A stretch of 64,000 nt of DNA from JACJYC01 sp964558465 (lineage in GTDB: Bacteria; Bacteroidota; Bacteroidia; Chitinophagales; Saprospiraceae), in contig CAZLEF010000028.1 of assembly GCA_964558465.1 (NCBI GenBank), positions 1 through 64,000 on the forward strand, given 5' to 3'. The notes below the pieces were generated by a model. It was not told where the DNA came from, searched no databases, and was given only the letters and a program-made list of their open reading frames with translations. Positions 31,803 to 40,881 of the stretch are shown here, piece by piece. Made by a program: the position numbers and the translations under genes. Position 1 is the stretch's first letter; each line of letters begins with the position of its first letter.

Positions 31803-34800
31803 TTACCGCAGCAACGTCACATCCCCTTTCAGGGTTACCAGTTCGCCGCCGATCTCGTAGGCGATCTGGTAAATGTAGGCGTCAGATGCGGCGGGCTGGC
31901 CTTTGAAGGTCCCGTCCCAGCCGGTGTTGTCGTTGCTTTCGAACACCAGCTGGCCCCACCGGTTGTAGACCCTGAACTGGCGGATGGAAAATTGCCTGGC
32001 ATTGTAATACACCCGGAACACGTCGTTCACTTCGTCGCCGTTCGGGGTGAATACATTGGGGACCCTGGCTTCGTTGGGTACCAGTGCGATCACGATGGTT
32101 CCCGTTCCCGAGCAACCCTGGTTGGTTGTCACCTCCACTTCGTACACGAGGTTTTCGGGTTGATCCCCCGTAGGCACGCCCGAAGTCTGGTTCTGGGTGG
32201 TGGTTTGGCCGTCCACGCCGAGGCCGGTCCAGGTATAGGTGGTTACTTGCTGGTCAGCGACGATGGTGTTGGCGGTCAGGGTAAGGGTTTCCCCGGAATA
32301 GACCGTGTCGATCGGGTCGGAGGTCAGGTTCACCGGGAAATTGTTATCAAAAACGGTAACGGTGACGGTTTCACTGTCTGTTCCGCAATTATCGCCGTAC
32401 ACGTAGTTGACGGTCACGTCCACGGTTTCATCCGGGTTTAAGGTAAGGGTATTCGCATTATTGCCGGTCGGTTCGCCGTTGACGGTCCAGGAAAAAATTT
32501 CGGTTACGCCATCAGGCGCTGTGCCGTTGGCCGTCAGCGTGACGGCGTTCCCCAGACAGGCGGATGCGCCCTCCAGTTCGACCATGGAAATGGGGACTAC
32601 TTCAATCGTCACCGGCCCGCCGACCGATCCGCATTCGTTGGTTGCGGTCAGGGTATAGGTTGTGGTTTCATCCGGGCTGACCGACAACAAGGCCTCCATG
32701 GAGGAGAAGCCGGAGTCGACGGACGAGGTCCAGGAATAATCACTGGTCCCGTCTGTGGCGCTGTTGAGGCGCACATTTGTACCGGCGCCTTCGCAGATCT
32801 CACGGTCCGGACTCAGGGCAAAAACCGGCAAGGGCCGTATGACAACCGAAACCGACGCCTCACCTGTACACTCCCCTTCCTGCGCTTTTACGGTATAAAC
32901 GGTGGTGAACAAGGGACTGAGTACCGGATCCAGGCAATCCGTACAACTGATATTTTCGGCAGGTTCCCAGGATATGTCGCCCTGTCCCTGAAACTCCAGC
33001 ATAACCGGAACGGATTGCCCCTGGCAAATCGTGGTATCCACCGGATTCGGTATCAGGATCTGGGGTTCCACTACATTGATGAGCAACCGGGTGGTGTCCA
33101 CACATTTGTTATTGGTAGTAACCCGGGTATAATAAGAGGTATCCTGCGCAGTGAAGACCATAAAGGCCAGCGAATCGCCTGTTTCAAAACCCAGGCCTTC
33201 AATCCACTGGTGTTCGATGTCCGGGAAATCGCGGGGCTCGTAAAAATTCATGGACGTAATTTTGACGATATCGCCCTGGCAGTAAAAATCTTTTTGAGGG
33301 TCGGTCATCAGGCTCAGGTCCGGCAAGGAGTCTACCCTGGCAAAGATGGAGTCAAAAACGATACAGGCCCCAACATTGAAGCTGGTGTAGTACCAGGTTG
33401 AGACTTCCGGTGTGCGCGACACTTCCAGCACGAGCGTATCGGTCAGGCTGCCGTCGCTGGACGACCATACGAGGTTCTCTCCGCTTCCGGTGCTGGTGAC
33501 GGCATTGAGGTTCAACTCTTCACCCAGACACAGAAAAGCGGTATCCAATGCGCTTCCGTCCACCTGGATATCCACATCTGCAGGCACAACCTCGATGGTG
33601 ATCTCTTCCGTTTGTTCACAGGCGCCGTTTGCGCTTTCCGCCCGGAGGGTATAGGTTGTGGTAACCTGAGGGGTGGCCAGCGGGCCTGAAATGCTGTCGT
33701 CGTCCAGTCCTTCCGATGGCGTCCAGGTGTACAGGGTCGCTTCCGGGTCAATCATATTGGCCAGTTGAACGCTATAATTCTGGCAGATCATGGTGTCGTT
33801 GGCGACAGTCGGGAACTCAAACAGATTGACATCGATCAGGACGCTGTCGGCTACCATACACCCCGCCAGTTCTACCGAGGCGATGTACAGCGTTGTGGCC
33901 AGCGGTTTTGCGGTTACCTCGGCGCCGTTGGGGTTGTCCAGTCCGGCGACAGGCAGCCAGGTCAGGTTGGAATGCAGGAGGTTGTCGGTCACTACCAGAC
34001 GAACAGAATCTCCGGTGCAAATGGCGGTGGGGTCCAACGCTTCAATTTCGATAACAGGATCTATCACTTGTAAATAGACCGAATCGATATCGCGGCAAAA
34101 AGCCCCAATAAAACCTTCCACTCCGATCCAACGGCTGAATCCAGGCGTTACGGACGTTTCAGCGCTGGCCGGATCGCTGAACAAACCCGCCGGGCTCCAG
34201 AAATAAGTGGCGCCGCCGGCGGCCTGCACTACGATGCTGCTGTCGGCGCAAACCAGCAAAGTATCGCTGGGCGCCAGAATGTCCACGACAAGTTCGTCGT
34301 GCAATTCGATTTCAAGTACGGTATAGGTCACCTCGCCGCAACCGAAGTCGTTGGAAAGGGAAACGATGATGGTTTCAATGGCCTCGGCTTCCAGGTCCGA
34401 CAAAGGGGTGATGGGGAAAGCATACTCGGTTTGTCCGGGCAAAAAGGTAATGGAGGCCGGCAAGCTCAGGTCGTAGTCCACCCCCTGCACGGCTGTGCCG
34501 GTAATGGTGACCTTGTAGGTGACGGTATCTTCCAGGGGGTTATTCAACCGGACGACCAGTTCGTCGGGTGTATTGGTACAGTCTTCGATGAGGTAGTCGA
34601 TGCCGGAATTGAAGACGACCTCCAGTCTCGGTGTGCCGCCCCGCAATTCGGAGATGAATACCCCTGAATCGTAAATACCGTCGTTCCGGTCGGCGATGGC
34701 CAGTTTGAGGTGGTAAGTATTACAGGGGATGGTGGTTATACGCGCCGTTAAACTCTTTTTGACACCGAGAAAGTCGGATGTCAGGCCATCGTATTCCAGG

Positions 34801-36272
34801 CTTTCCCCAATTTCGTTGTTGCGGTAGAATTGCCAGTTATCGATGTTGTTGACGCTGTTGATCTGAACGGGCGTAGTGCCGTCGGGCAAAACGGCGACAT
34901 TGATCTGGTTGTTCATATTGGGGTCGCCGGTTATGCCCGGCCCGGAAGCCAGAAAAGCGAAGATATCGTTGAAGTCGGACCCCACAAATTCCGTATATTC
35001 TTCCGAGCCGAACACATATTCGAAGGTCAGTTCATCGGTGGCGGCAAAAACATCCAGTTCGACGATACAAGCATCCTGCGACTCGATTTCTTCACCAAAC
35101 AAAGTGGAGAGATAATCCAGGTCAGGGTCGCCCGGGAAACCATTGTCATCGCCGGTGCTGCCCGAATTATTCCGCCCGGGGGCGTTGTTGACGTCGCCCG
35201 TGGTCAGGATCAGGCCGCGGTCCAGGCCCAGGTCGGTCGTATCTCCGGCCACGAAAGTCCCGTAGGCATTATCGGCGCAACTGACCGACGTTACGGTCGC
35301 TACCGTTTGGGGGGTTGAAACAAAGTCCTCAATCTGCTCATTGGTAACGCCCTCGGTCACCACGATCGGATCATAGGGCTGGCAGGGAAAAGCCGAACAT
35401 TCCCAGGCCCCGGCAAACCCCTCCAGTGTGATGGAGGCGTCGGAAATAAACTGGACCGTCAGGCAACCGCTGCTGGCCTGTACCTGGAAACAAACAGCGC
35501 CGCCTGCTGAAATCGCAAATCCGCCGATATCGGCAATGATCGTACTGGGATCGGCAACCGGACCGTCGTAAAAAACAAGGTTGTCAAATGCGTCCTCTTC
35601 AATATTGTAATACTCGAGGGTGAAGGTGATGCATTGGGTGAAATCGGATGGACAAATTGAAAAAGTATAGTCTTCGTTGTCGCTGTAATCGCCATCCGGG
35701 CCGCCGGAATCGTACAACAATCCGGAACAGGCCGAAGAACCGCCCTCGTCCACATTATTGGCAGGCTCTTTTTCGTCGACACAAACCTGGAAACTGCCCC
35801 AATTGGGCGTTCCTGTGGCGGAATAATCGTTAATCCGCAGAAAGTAGATGACGCTGGGCGTCAGTCCTTCAACATCGAGTTCTACCGTGGTTTCGCCCAG
35901 GTTGGCGGAGGCGCACAACAGTTCGGCCAGTCCGTCGGGTTCACAGTCACCCCGGTAGATAGCGATCTGGGGATTGACCAGGGCGGGAACGGGGCCGTCG
36001 GCAAGACCGGTAACGGTTATGGTGTAATCAAAAATGGTATCCGAGGTTGTAAAAGCGAACCAGACGTCGTTCTGGACGCCGCCTCCGTTGAAACAGGACG
36101 GAATATTGCCAAAACCAATATTACTGGCCGTAGCATTGATATTCGAAAAAAACACATTGGGGCAGGCCGGCGCAACGCCGAGATCAATCAGTCCCCCGCA
36201 GTCGTCGTTCGCCGGTTGGGCCGCTAATCCCAGGGTTAGCGCACTTAAAACAATGGTAAAGAACTGCTTCAT
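31803..36272 (-). CDS. Giant choice-of-anchor L adhesin with gliding-motility (T9SS type B) C-terminus
   Basis: A secreted cell-surface protein of 1489 residues. ATG 36272 is chosen because it begins the signal peptide (MKQFFTIVLSALTLGLAAQ). Residues about 20-180 form an N-terminal beta domain. A CUB-like domain spans about 190-300 (YTFSICPSDFTQCITFTLEYY ... CLTVQFISD). The choice-of-anchor L domain spans about 320-550 (GLILTTGDVNNAPG, EYVFGSEEYTEFVGSDFND). A Calx-beta-like segment (about 550-630) and about nine PKD/Ig-like repeats follow. The C-terminus (VPNVFTPNGDEVNDVFRVYY ... YNRWGQLVFES ... TGWDGTFKGQ) is the type B sorting domain. It may act in attachment or gliding; the ligand is unknown. 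Confidence 0.92.
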   Translation of the reverse strand: MKQFFTIVLSALTLGLAAQPANDDCGGLIDLGVAPACPNVFFSNINATASNIGFGNIPSCFNGGGVQNDVWFAFTTSDTIFDYTITVTGLADGPVPALVNPQIAIYRGDCEPDGLAELLCASANLGETTVELDVEGLTPSVIYFLRINDYSATGTPNWGSFQVCVDEKEPANNVDEGGSSACSGLLYDSGGPDGDYSDNEDYTFSICPSDFTQCITFTLEYYNIEEDAFDNLVFYDGPVADPSTIIADIGGFAISAGGAVCFQVQASSGCLTVQFISDASITLEGFAGAWECSAFPCQPYDPIVVTEGVTNEQIEDFVSTPQTVATVTSVSCADNAYGTFVAGDTTDLGLDRGLILTTGDVNNAPGRNNSGSTGDDNGFPGDPDLDYLSTLFGEEIESQDACIVELDVFAATDELTFEYVFGSEEYTEFVGSDFNDIFAFLASGPGITGDPNMNNQINVAVLPDGTTPVQINSVNNIDNWQFYRNNEIGESLEYDGLTSDFLGVKKSLTARITTIPCNTYHLKLAIADRNDGIYDSGVFISELRGGTPRLEVVFNSGIDYLIEDCTNTPDELVVRLNNPLEDTVTYKVTITGTAVQGVDYDLSLPASITFLPGQTEYAFPITPLSDLEAEAIETIIVSLSNDFGCGEVTYTVLEIELHDELVVDILAPSDTLLVCADSSIVVQAAGGATYFWSPAGLFSDPASAETSVTPGFSRWIGVEGFIGAFCRDIDSVYLQVIDPVIEIEALDPTAICTGDSVRLVVTDNLLHSNLTWLPVAGLDNPNGAEVTAKPLATTLYIASVELAGCMVADSVLIDVNLFEFPTVANDTMICQNYSVQLANMIDPEATLYTWTPSEGLDDDSISGPLATPQVTTTYTLRAESANGACEQTEEITIEVVPADVDIQVDGSALDTAFLCLGEELNLNAVTSTGSGENLVWSSSDGSLTDTLVLEVSRTPEVSTWYYTSFNVGACIVFDSIFARVDSLPDLSLMTDPQKDFYCQGDIVKITSMNFYEPRDFPDIEHQWIEGLGFETGDSLAFMVFTAQDTSYYTRVTTNNKCVDTTRLLINVVEPQILIPNPVDTTICQGQSVPVMLEFQGQGDISWEPAENISCTDCLDPVLSPLFTTVYTVKAQEGECTGEASVSVVIRPLPVFALSPDREICEGAGTNVRLNSATDGTSDYSWTSSVDSGFSSMEALLSVSPDETTTYTLTATNECGSVGGPVTIEVVPISMVELEGASACLGNAVTLTANGTAPDGVTEIFSWTVNGEPTGNNANTLTLNPDETVDVTVNYVYGDNCGTDSETVTVTVFDNNFPVNLTSDPIDTVYSGETLTLTANTIVADQQVTTYTWTGLGVDGQTTTQNQTSGVPTGDQPENLVYEVEVTTNQGCSGTGTIVIALVPNEARVPNVFTPNGDEVNDVFRVYYNARQFSIRQFRVYNRWGQLVFESNDNTGWDGTFKGQPAASDAYIYQIAYEIGGELVTLKGDVTLLR

Positions 36273-36369
36273 AAAAACAATTTCAGTTAATTGGGCCAAA
36301 GAAAAGGATTTTGAATGGATAGACAGCGCTAAAGCCCGGGTTTTGGTCGGTAAGGTAGCAATTTAATAG

Positions 36370-36404
36370 AAAATGCAACGGGGAAAATGCAAAATGCAAA
36401 ATGC
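36370..36404. repeat. AAAATGC heptad array
   Basis: Five 7-bp units in register (AAAATGC, AACGGGG, then AAAATGC three times) lie upstream of the adhesin gene and just downstream of the cytochrome c stop codon. Confidence 0.85.
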
Positions 36405-36440
36405 AAAAGGACGCCCCGTGATCTTTTGCCGAACGATCCT

Positions 36441-36857
36441 TTACTCGGCGGGGTCACATTTTTCGAGACCATTTTTGATCTGCCCGAGCGGTACATATCC
36501 GTAGTCGTTTCCCCAGGCAGACCGGATGAAATTGACAATATTGGCGATCTCGAATTCGGTCAATGCCGGAAATCCTGCCATCGGCTGCCGGTACACCTGC
36601 CCGTTAACAACCACTGTGTCCGGAAGCCCATAACGGATAACACAAGCGGTGGCGCCAACCTGGTCCCGGACAAAATCCGCCCCCGCCAGCGGCGGGATCA
36701 GCCCGCGCAGGCCCTTGCCGTCTTCCATATGACAGTTTACACATAAGCTGTTGTACAACATTTCCCCTTGTGTGAAACGGTTTCCTTTGCAGGACCAAAG
36801 ACCTAATATGCCGGCCAGGGCCATAAAAATAAATGTCAAACGCAAAACAAGATTCAT
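36441..36857 (-). CDS. Small c-type cytochrome lipoprotein
   Basis: A 138-residue single-haem cytochrome c. ATG 36857 starts an SPII signal (MNLVLRLTFIFMALAG, lipobox LWSC); ATG 36887 is an alternative start ten codons upstream. Haem attachment is CVNCH near residue 41, with the distal Met probably in QPMAGFP near residue 93. The C-terminal helix ANIVNFIRSAWGN matches class I cytochromes of the c-oxidase / c6 kind. Probably a periplasmic electron carrier attached to a membrane. It lies upstream of the giant adhesin on the same strand but is separated by a repeat-containing gap, so co-transcription is uncertain. Confidence 0.9.
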   Translation of the reverse strand: MNLVLRLTFIFMALAGILGLWSCKGNRFTQGEMLYNSLCVNCHMEDGKGLRGLIPPLAGADFVRDQVGATACVIRYGLPDTVVVNGQVYRQPMAGFPALTEFEIANIVNFIRSAWGNDYGYVPLGQIKNGLEKCDPAE

Positions 36858-37384
36858 GGCAAAAATTTTTAAACCTCGGATATTCATCGTAATTTGTTGT
36901 AAATTGTTTAAGAGCTTGTTAGATCTGAAAACGGCACAAGACTGACGAACTGCCAACTTTCCGCCAAAAATGAAAAATATTTCCGGATGGGAGTTCTACT
37001 TTGTCACTTTAAGCTAACGAGAGTGATAAGGGATAGCGGTCTGCCACGAAGCGGTCCAGCGGACCGACATTTTTGTAACTGCCCCGGATGAGAACGGCTC
37101 CCGGTCCGGCGGACCGGTATCTAACTATCCGAAGCAGGTTGAACCGGGCGATCAAAACCAGTTTACCCGCAAGGTTTCTGGTTATCTTTTTAGCCTTTTA
37201 CACCGCATGCGGCAAAAGATGCCGGACCTATGGCCCGGAAGCCCTGTCGATTGGGCGGTGTTACCAAGATAGCGGACCACTGGCCCGCCTGAAAGTTTAA
37301 TTCAAAGGTGTGGCGGACAGCAAATTTTTCCCAAACCAATACAGGTTTCTTTTGTTATGCTTTCAAAAATAAAATATCCCGGAT
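36858..37384. other. 527-bp gap with GGTCC palindromes
   Basis: Contains two hairpins of the form GGTCC-n3-GGACC: CGGTCC/GGACCG at 37052-37066 (followed by a T-rich stretch) and CCGGTCC/GGACCGG at 37101-37117. The related string AGCGGACCACTGGCCCGCC lies near 37271-37289. An open frame at 37088-37300 could encode 70 residues with a lipobox-like FYTAC, but it has no recognisable family or ribosome-binding site and I do not annotate it as a gene. Confidence 0.6.
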
Positions 37385-38812
37385 ATGAATAAAAGGCGGG
37401 CAATTGTGTGGTTCCGGCAGGATTTGAGGTTGCATGACAACGAAGCGCTCAGCGAGGCTTTGAAAATCGCCGATGAGGTGACGCCGGTCTATATTTTTGA
37501 TGAAAGGACTTTTAAAGGGAAAACCCGGTTCGGCTTTCCCAAAACTGGCCGGCACAGGGCGCAATTCATCCTGGAATCTGTGGCGGATCTGCGGGCGTCG
37601 CTGCAAAAACTGGGCTGCGACCTCTGGATCCGGGTGGGCAAACCGGAAGAAATCATTTTCGAACTGGCCCGGAACATCAAAAGCAGTTGGGTATTCTGCA
37701 ACCGCGAACGAACGCGGGAGGAAGTCCGGGTGCAGGATGCACTGGAAAAAAATTTGTGGAGTATCGGCCAGGAAATCTGGTACTCCAGGGGAAAGATGCT
37801 GTTTTATACGGCCGATCTGCCGTTTCCGGTCACCCATACCCCAGATGTTTTTACTCAATTCCGGAAAGAAGTGGAAAAAATTGTACCGGTGCGGGAGCCC
37901 ATTCCTAATCCGGTCAAACTTCCGCCCCTGACCATCCCCCTGGATTTTGGCCCTTTGCCGCCGGCCGACCAGCTTAGCCCGGCAGTTTTCAGGGACGAAC
38001 CGGAGACCGGGTCTGAATTTAAAGGGGGCGAGACGGCCGGTCTGGAAAGATTGCATTACTATATCTGGGAATCCGGGCTGATCCGGAATTACAAGGAAAC
38101 CCGGAACGGCTTGCTGGGGGCTGATTTTTCCTCCAAATTCTCACCCTGGCTGGCCCAGGGCTGCCTTTCGCCGAAACTCATCTACCACGAGATCAAAAAA
38201 TACGAAGCCCGGTTCGGGGAAAACGAATCCACGTATTGGCTGATATTCGAACTGATGTGGCGGGATTTTTTCCGGTTCATGGGTAAAAAACACGGCAACA
38301 AGATTTTTTTGAAAAGCGGAACGGCGGGCAAATCTGTTTCCTTCTGGACGGAAGACTGGGAGCTTTTTCAAAAATGGGCGGAAGGCCAAACGGGCATTCC
38401 CTTTATCGACGCCAACATGCGGGAACTCCGGAAAACAGGTTTCATGTCAAACCGCGGCCGCCAAAACGTCGCCAGTTTTCTGGTCAAGGACCTGAATGTC
38501 AATTGGCTGATGGGGGCTGAATATTTCGAATCGTTTCTGATCGACTACGACCCATGCAGCAATTACGGAAATTGGAATTATATTGCAGGCGTCGGGAGCG
38601 ACCCGCGCGAAGACCGCTATTTCAATATTTACGCCCAGGCCAAACGTTACGACCCCAAGGGGGATTATGTCCGGCATTGGTTGCCTGAACTGAACGGGCT
38701 TCCCCCTGAAAAAATTCATCAACCCGAACTGCTGAGCCCGGAGGAACAGGAAGTTTACAATTTCTACATCGGCAAAGATTACCCGGAACCTATGATCGAT
38801 CTTGTCAATTAA
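37385..38812 (+). CDS. DASH-type cryptochrome/photolyase
   Basis: A 475-residue flavoprotein of the photolyase/cryptochrome family, DASH clade, which repairs cyclobutane dimers in single-stranded DNA and may sense blue light. The N-terminal alpha/beta antenna domain begins AIVWFRQDLRLHDNEAL. The FAD-binding domain has SSKFSPWLAQGCLSPKLIYHE, FELMWRDFFRF, GIPFIDANMRELRKTGFMSNRGRQNVASFL, DPCSNYGNWNYIAGVGSDPRE and YDPKGDYVRHWLPEL. The WRDFFRF and MSNRGRQNVASFL stretches are characteristic of DASH proteins. The start ATG and family length agree. A 9-bp gap separates it from the next gene, so the two may be co-transcribed. Confidence 0.95.
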   Translation: MNKRRAIVWFRQDLRLHDNEALSEALKIADEVTPVYIFDERTFKGKTRFGFPKTGRHRAQFILESVADLRASLQKLGCDLWIRVGKPEEIIFELARNIKSSWVFCNRERTREEVRVQDALEKNLWSIGQEIWYSRGKMLFYTADLPFPVTHTPDVFTQFRKEVEKIVPVREPIPNPVKLPPLTIPLDFGPLPPADQLSPAVFRDEPETGSEFKGGETAGLERLHYYIWESGLIRNYKETRNGLLGADFSSKFSPWLAQGCLSPKLIYHEIKKYEARFGENESTYWLIFELMWRDFFRFMGKKHGNKIFLKSGTAGKSVSFWTEDWELFQKWAEGQTGIPFIDANMRELRKTGFMSNRGRQNVASFLVKDLNVNWLMGAEYFESFLIDYDPCSNYGNWNYIAGVGSDPREDRYFNIYAQAKRYDPKGDYVRHWLPELNGLPPEKIHQPELLSPEEQEVYNFYIGKDYPEPMIDLVN

Positions 38813-38821
38813 GCCAGGATT

Positions 38822-40756
38822 ATGGCCAACACCATCAGCACCAGGATTTACGATTTCCTCAAGGATTTCCCGCCCTTTAACCTGTTCGAACCGGATCAAT
38901 TAAAACGGATCTCGGCCGCCGTTACCGTCCGGTATTGCCGGCCCAATGAATTTATTTTTCAGCAAGGCGAACACCCCGCAAAATCCATTTTTGTCGTCCG
39001 GGAAGGCGCCGTACACCTCGTCCGGACGGAAGAAGGCCAGGAAATACTGGTGGATGAATGCGATGAAGGCGATATTTTTGGCATCCGCCCGCTGATCAAC
39101 GACGACAATTACGCCCTTTCGGCCAAGGCGGTGGAAGAATCCCTGTTGTACGTTGTAAATGTGGAGGGCAATGTAGAGTCCTGGAGTGCCAACCCCAAAG
39201 TAGCGCATTATTTTATCAGCAGTTTTGCCGAAGGGCTGCGGCGTAACTACGACACGGGGTTCCGGAACCAGTTGTTTATTGAAAAAGACCGGTTGATCGA
39301 CGGGCACTTTCATCTGGTGGAGATCCAGTCGCTCGATCACAGCAAAAAACCTGTGACCTGCCCACCCAAAACCACGATCAGGGAGGCTGCCGCCCGAATG
39401 TCCGGCGAAGAAGTCAGCTCAATCATCGTTGTAGATGAACAATTCCACCCGTTGGGCATTATCACCGACAAAGACCTGCGCAAAAAGGTGGCCACAGGGT
39501 TCGTACCGATCAACAAATGGGTGGATGAAATTATGTCGAAGCCGGTGATCACCTCCCGCAAAGAAATGACCGTGGCCGACGCCCAGATGGATATGGTCAA
39601 ATACCGCATTCACCACCTCTGCATGACCGAAGACGGCACGCCCGGTTCGCCGGTAGTGGGCGTTATCTCCGAACACGACCTCCTGGTCGTCCAGGGCAAC
39701 AATCCGGCCATTTTGATCCGGGAGATCCGGCGCAGCAAAAAAGCCACGGAATTAAAAAATATCCGCGAACGTTCGGAAACCCTGCTGCAGAAATATGTTT
39801 ACCAGGAGGTAGCCATCGCCTATATTTCTTCCCTGATGACAGAGATCAATGATGCTTTGATCACCCGGGTTATCGGGATCTGCGAAGAACAGCTCGCAGG
39901 TGAAGGCATTCCGGCGCCGGCTGTGCCGTATTGCTGGCTGACCATCGGCAGCCAGGGCCGGGAAGAACAATTGTTGCGCACCGACCAGGACAGCGCATTG
40001 GTGTTTGCCGACGTGCCGGAAGCGGAACACCCTGCCGTGAAGGCTTATTTCCTGACCTTGTCCGGAAGAGTGACCACCCTGCTCAACGAATGTGGTTTCG
40101 ATTATTGCCCGGGCGATATGATGGCGAGCAACCCAAAATGGTGTTCCTCCCTGTTCGACTGGAAAAACCAGTTCACGCAATGGATATTTGAACCCACCCC
40201 GGAAGCGGTGTTGCACGGGGAGATTTTTTTTGATTACCGCGCGGTTTACGGCGACAAGACCCTGGCTGACGCCCTGACGGAACATATTTTTGAAGCTGTC
40301 GGCCGTCAAACCATTTTCCTCTCTTTCCTGGCCAAAGCAGCGCTTCAAAATCCGTCGCCGCTTACCTTTTTCCGGGGTTTTGTCGTGGAAAGGAGCGGTG
40401 AGCACAAAGATGAATTTGATATCAAATCAAGGGCGATGATGCCCCTTGCCGACGCCGCAAGGGTGCTGATCCTGGGGGCAAAGGTCGGCAGGATCAACAA
40501 CACCATCAAGCGGTTTGAGAAACTGGCCGAACTGGAGCCGAACAATGCCGAATTGTACCGGCAGGCGGCTGATGCGTACGGCCTGCTGATGCGGTATAGG
40601 GCTTTGCAGGGTTTAAGGAACCGGAACTCTGGCCGGTATTTCAAACCTTCCGAGCTGTCAAAAATGGAGCGGATCAACCTTCGGAACAGCTTTCAGCCGA
40701 TCCAGGAATTGCAATCCTTGCTGAATATGCGATATCAGTTGGCTTATATGCGGTGA
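38822..40756 (+). CDS. cNMP-binding / CBS-pair / DUF294 nucleotidyltransferase-like signalling protein
   Basis: A 644-residue cytoplasmic protein with four modules. A CRP-type cyclic-nucleotide-binding domain lies at about 15-130 (FIFQQGEHPAKSIFVVREGAVHLV). A CBS pair lies at about 180-300 (TTIREAAARMSGEEVSSIIVVDE, then MTVADAQMDMVKYRIHHL). The DUF294 putative nucleotidyltransferase follows, with GSQGREEQ at 376-383 and DQD at 388-390. The last part is the DUF294 C-terminal helical domain. The G-S-x-G-R-x-E...DxD layout is that of GlnD / KNTase-fold enzymes, so nucleotide transfer to a target protein is plausible but unproven. In proteobacteria this protein is commonly paired with a DnaQ-like exonuclease, as here. 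Confidence 0.92.
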   Translation: MANTISTRIYDFLKDFPPFNLFEPDQLKRISAAVTVRYCRPNEFIFQQGEHPAKSIFVVREGAVHLVRTEEGQEILVDECDEGDIFGIRPLINDDNYALSAKAVEESLLYVVNVEGNVESWSANPKVAHYFISSFAEGLRRNYDTGFRNQLFIEKDRLIDGHFHLVEIQSLDHSKKPVTCPPKTTIREAAARMSGEEVSSIIVVDEQFHPLGIITDKDLRKKVATGFVPINKWVDEIMSKPVITSRKEMTVADAQMDMVKYRIHHLCMTEDGTPGSPVVGVISEHDLLVVQGNNPAILIREIRRSKKATELKNIRERSETLLQKYVYQEVAIAYISSLMTEINDALITRVIGICEEQLAGEGIPAPAVPYCWLTIGSQGREEQLLRTDQDSALVFADVPEAEHPAVKAYFLTLSGRVTTLLNECGFDYCPGDMMASNPKWCSSLFDWKNQFTQWIFEPTPEAVLHGEIFFDYRAVYGDKTLADALTEHIFEAVGRQTIFLSFLAKAALQNPSPLTFFRGFVVERSGEHKDEFDIKSRAMMPLADAARVLILGAKVGRINNTIKRFEKLAELEPNNAELYRQAADAYGLLMRYRALQGLRNRNSGRYFKPSELSKMERINLRNSFQPIQELQSLLNMRYQLAYMR

Positions 40757-40872
40757 AAGTTGGCAGTTGGCAGGCCTCTGAGCGTAGTCAAAGAGGCAGT
40801 GGCCAGTCATTTAACCGGTTCGGTTTGTCTTCTATCCCAAACAACCCCAAACAATCCCAAACAACCCCAAAC
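40757..40872. repeat. Heptads, GAGCGTAGTCAA hairpin and CCCAAACAAC array
   Basis: The first base after the stop codon begins two heptads (AAGTTGG, CAGTTGG). A hairpin follows with stem GCCTCT/AGAGGC (40774-40797) and loop GAGCGTAGTCAA. Further on are three and a half 10-bp units, CCCAAACAAC/T (40836-40872), ending 9 bp before the exonuclease start. The first part copies the layout found after purC at 24914-24992. Confidence 0.88.
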
Positions 40873-40881
40873 CCTCTGACT

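Noticed and set aside
37088..37300. 70-residue open frame with a lipobox-like segment
   Set aside because: No ribosome-binding site or homologous pattern, and it is composed partly of palindromic repeat sequence; left as part of the gap description.
38822..40756. Interpretation as a GlnD uridylyltransferase
   Set aside because: The KNTase-like motif is present, but the order cNMP-CBS-DUF294 and absence of HD and ACT domains exclude GlnD.
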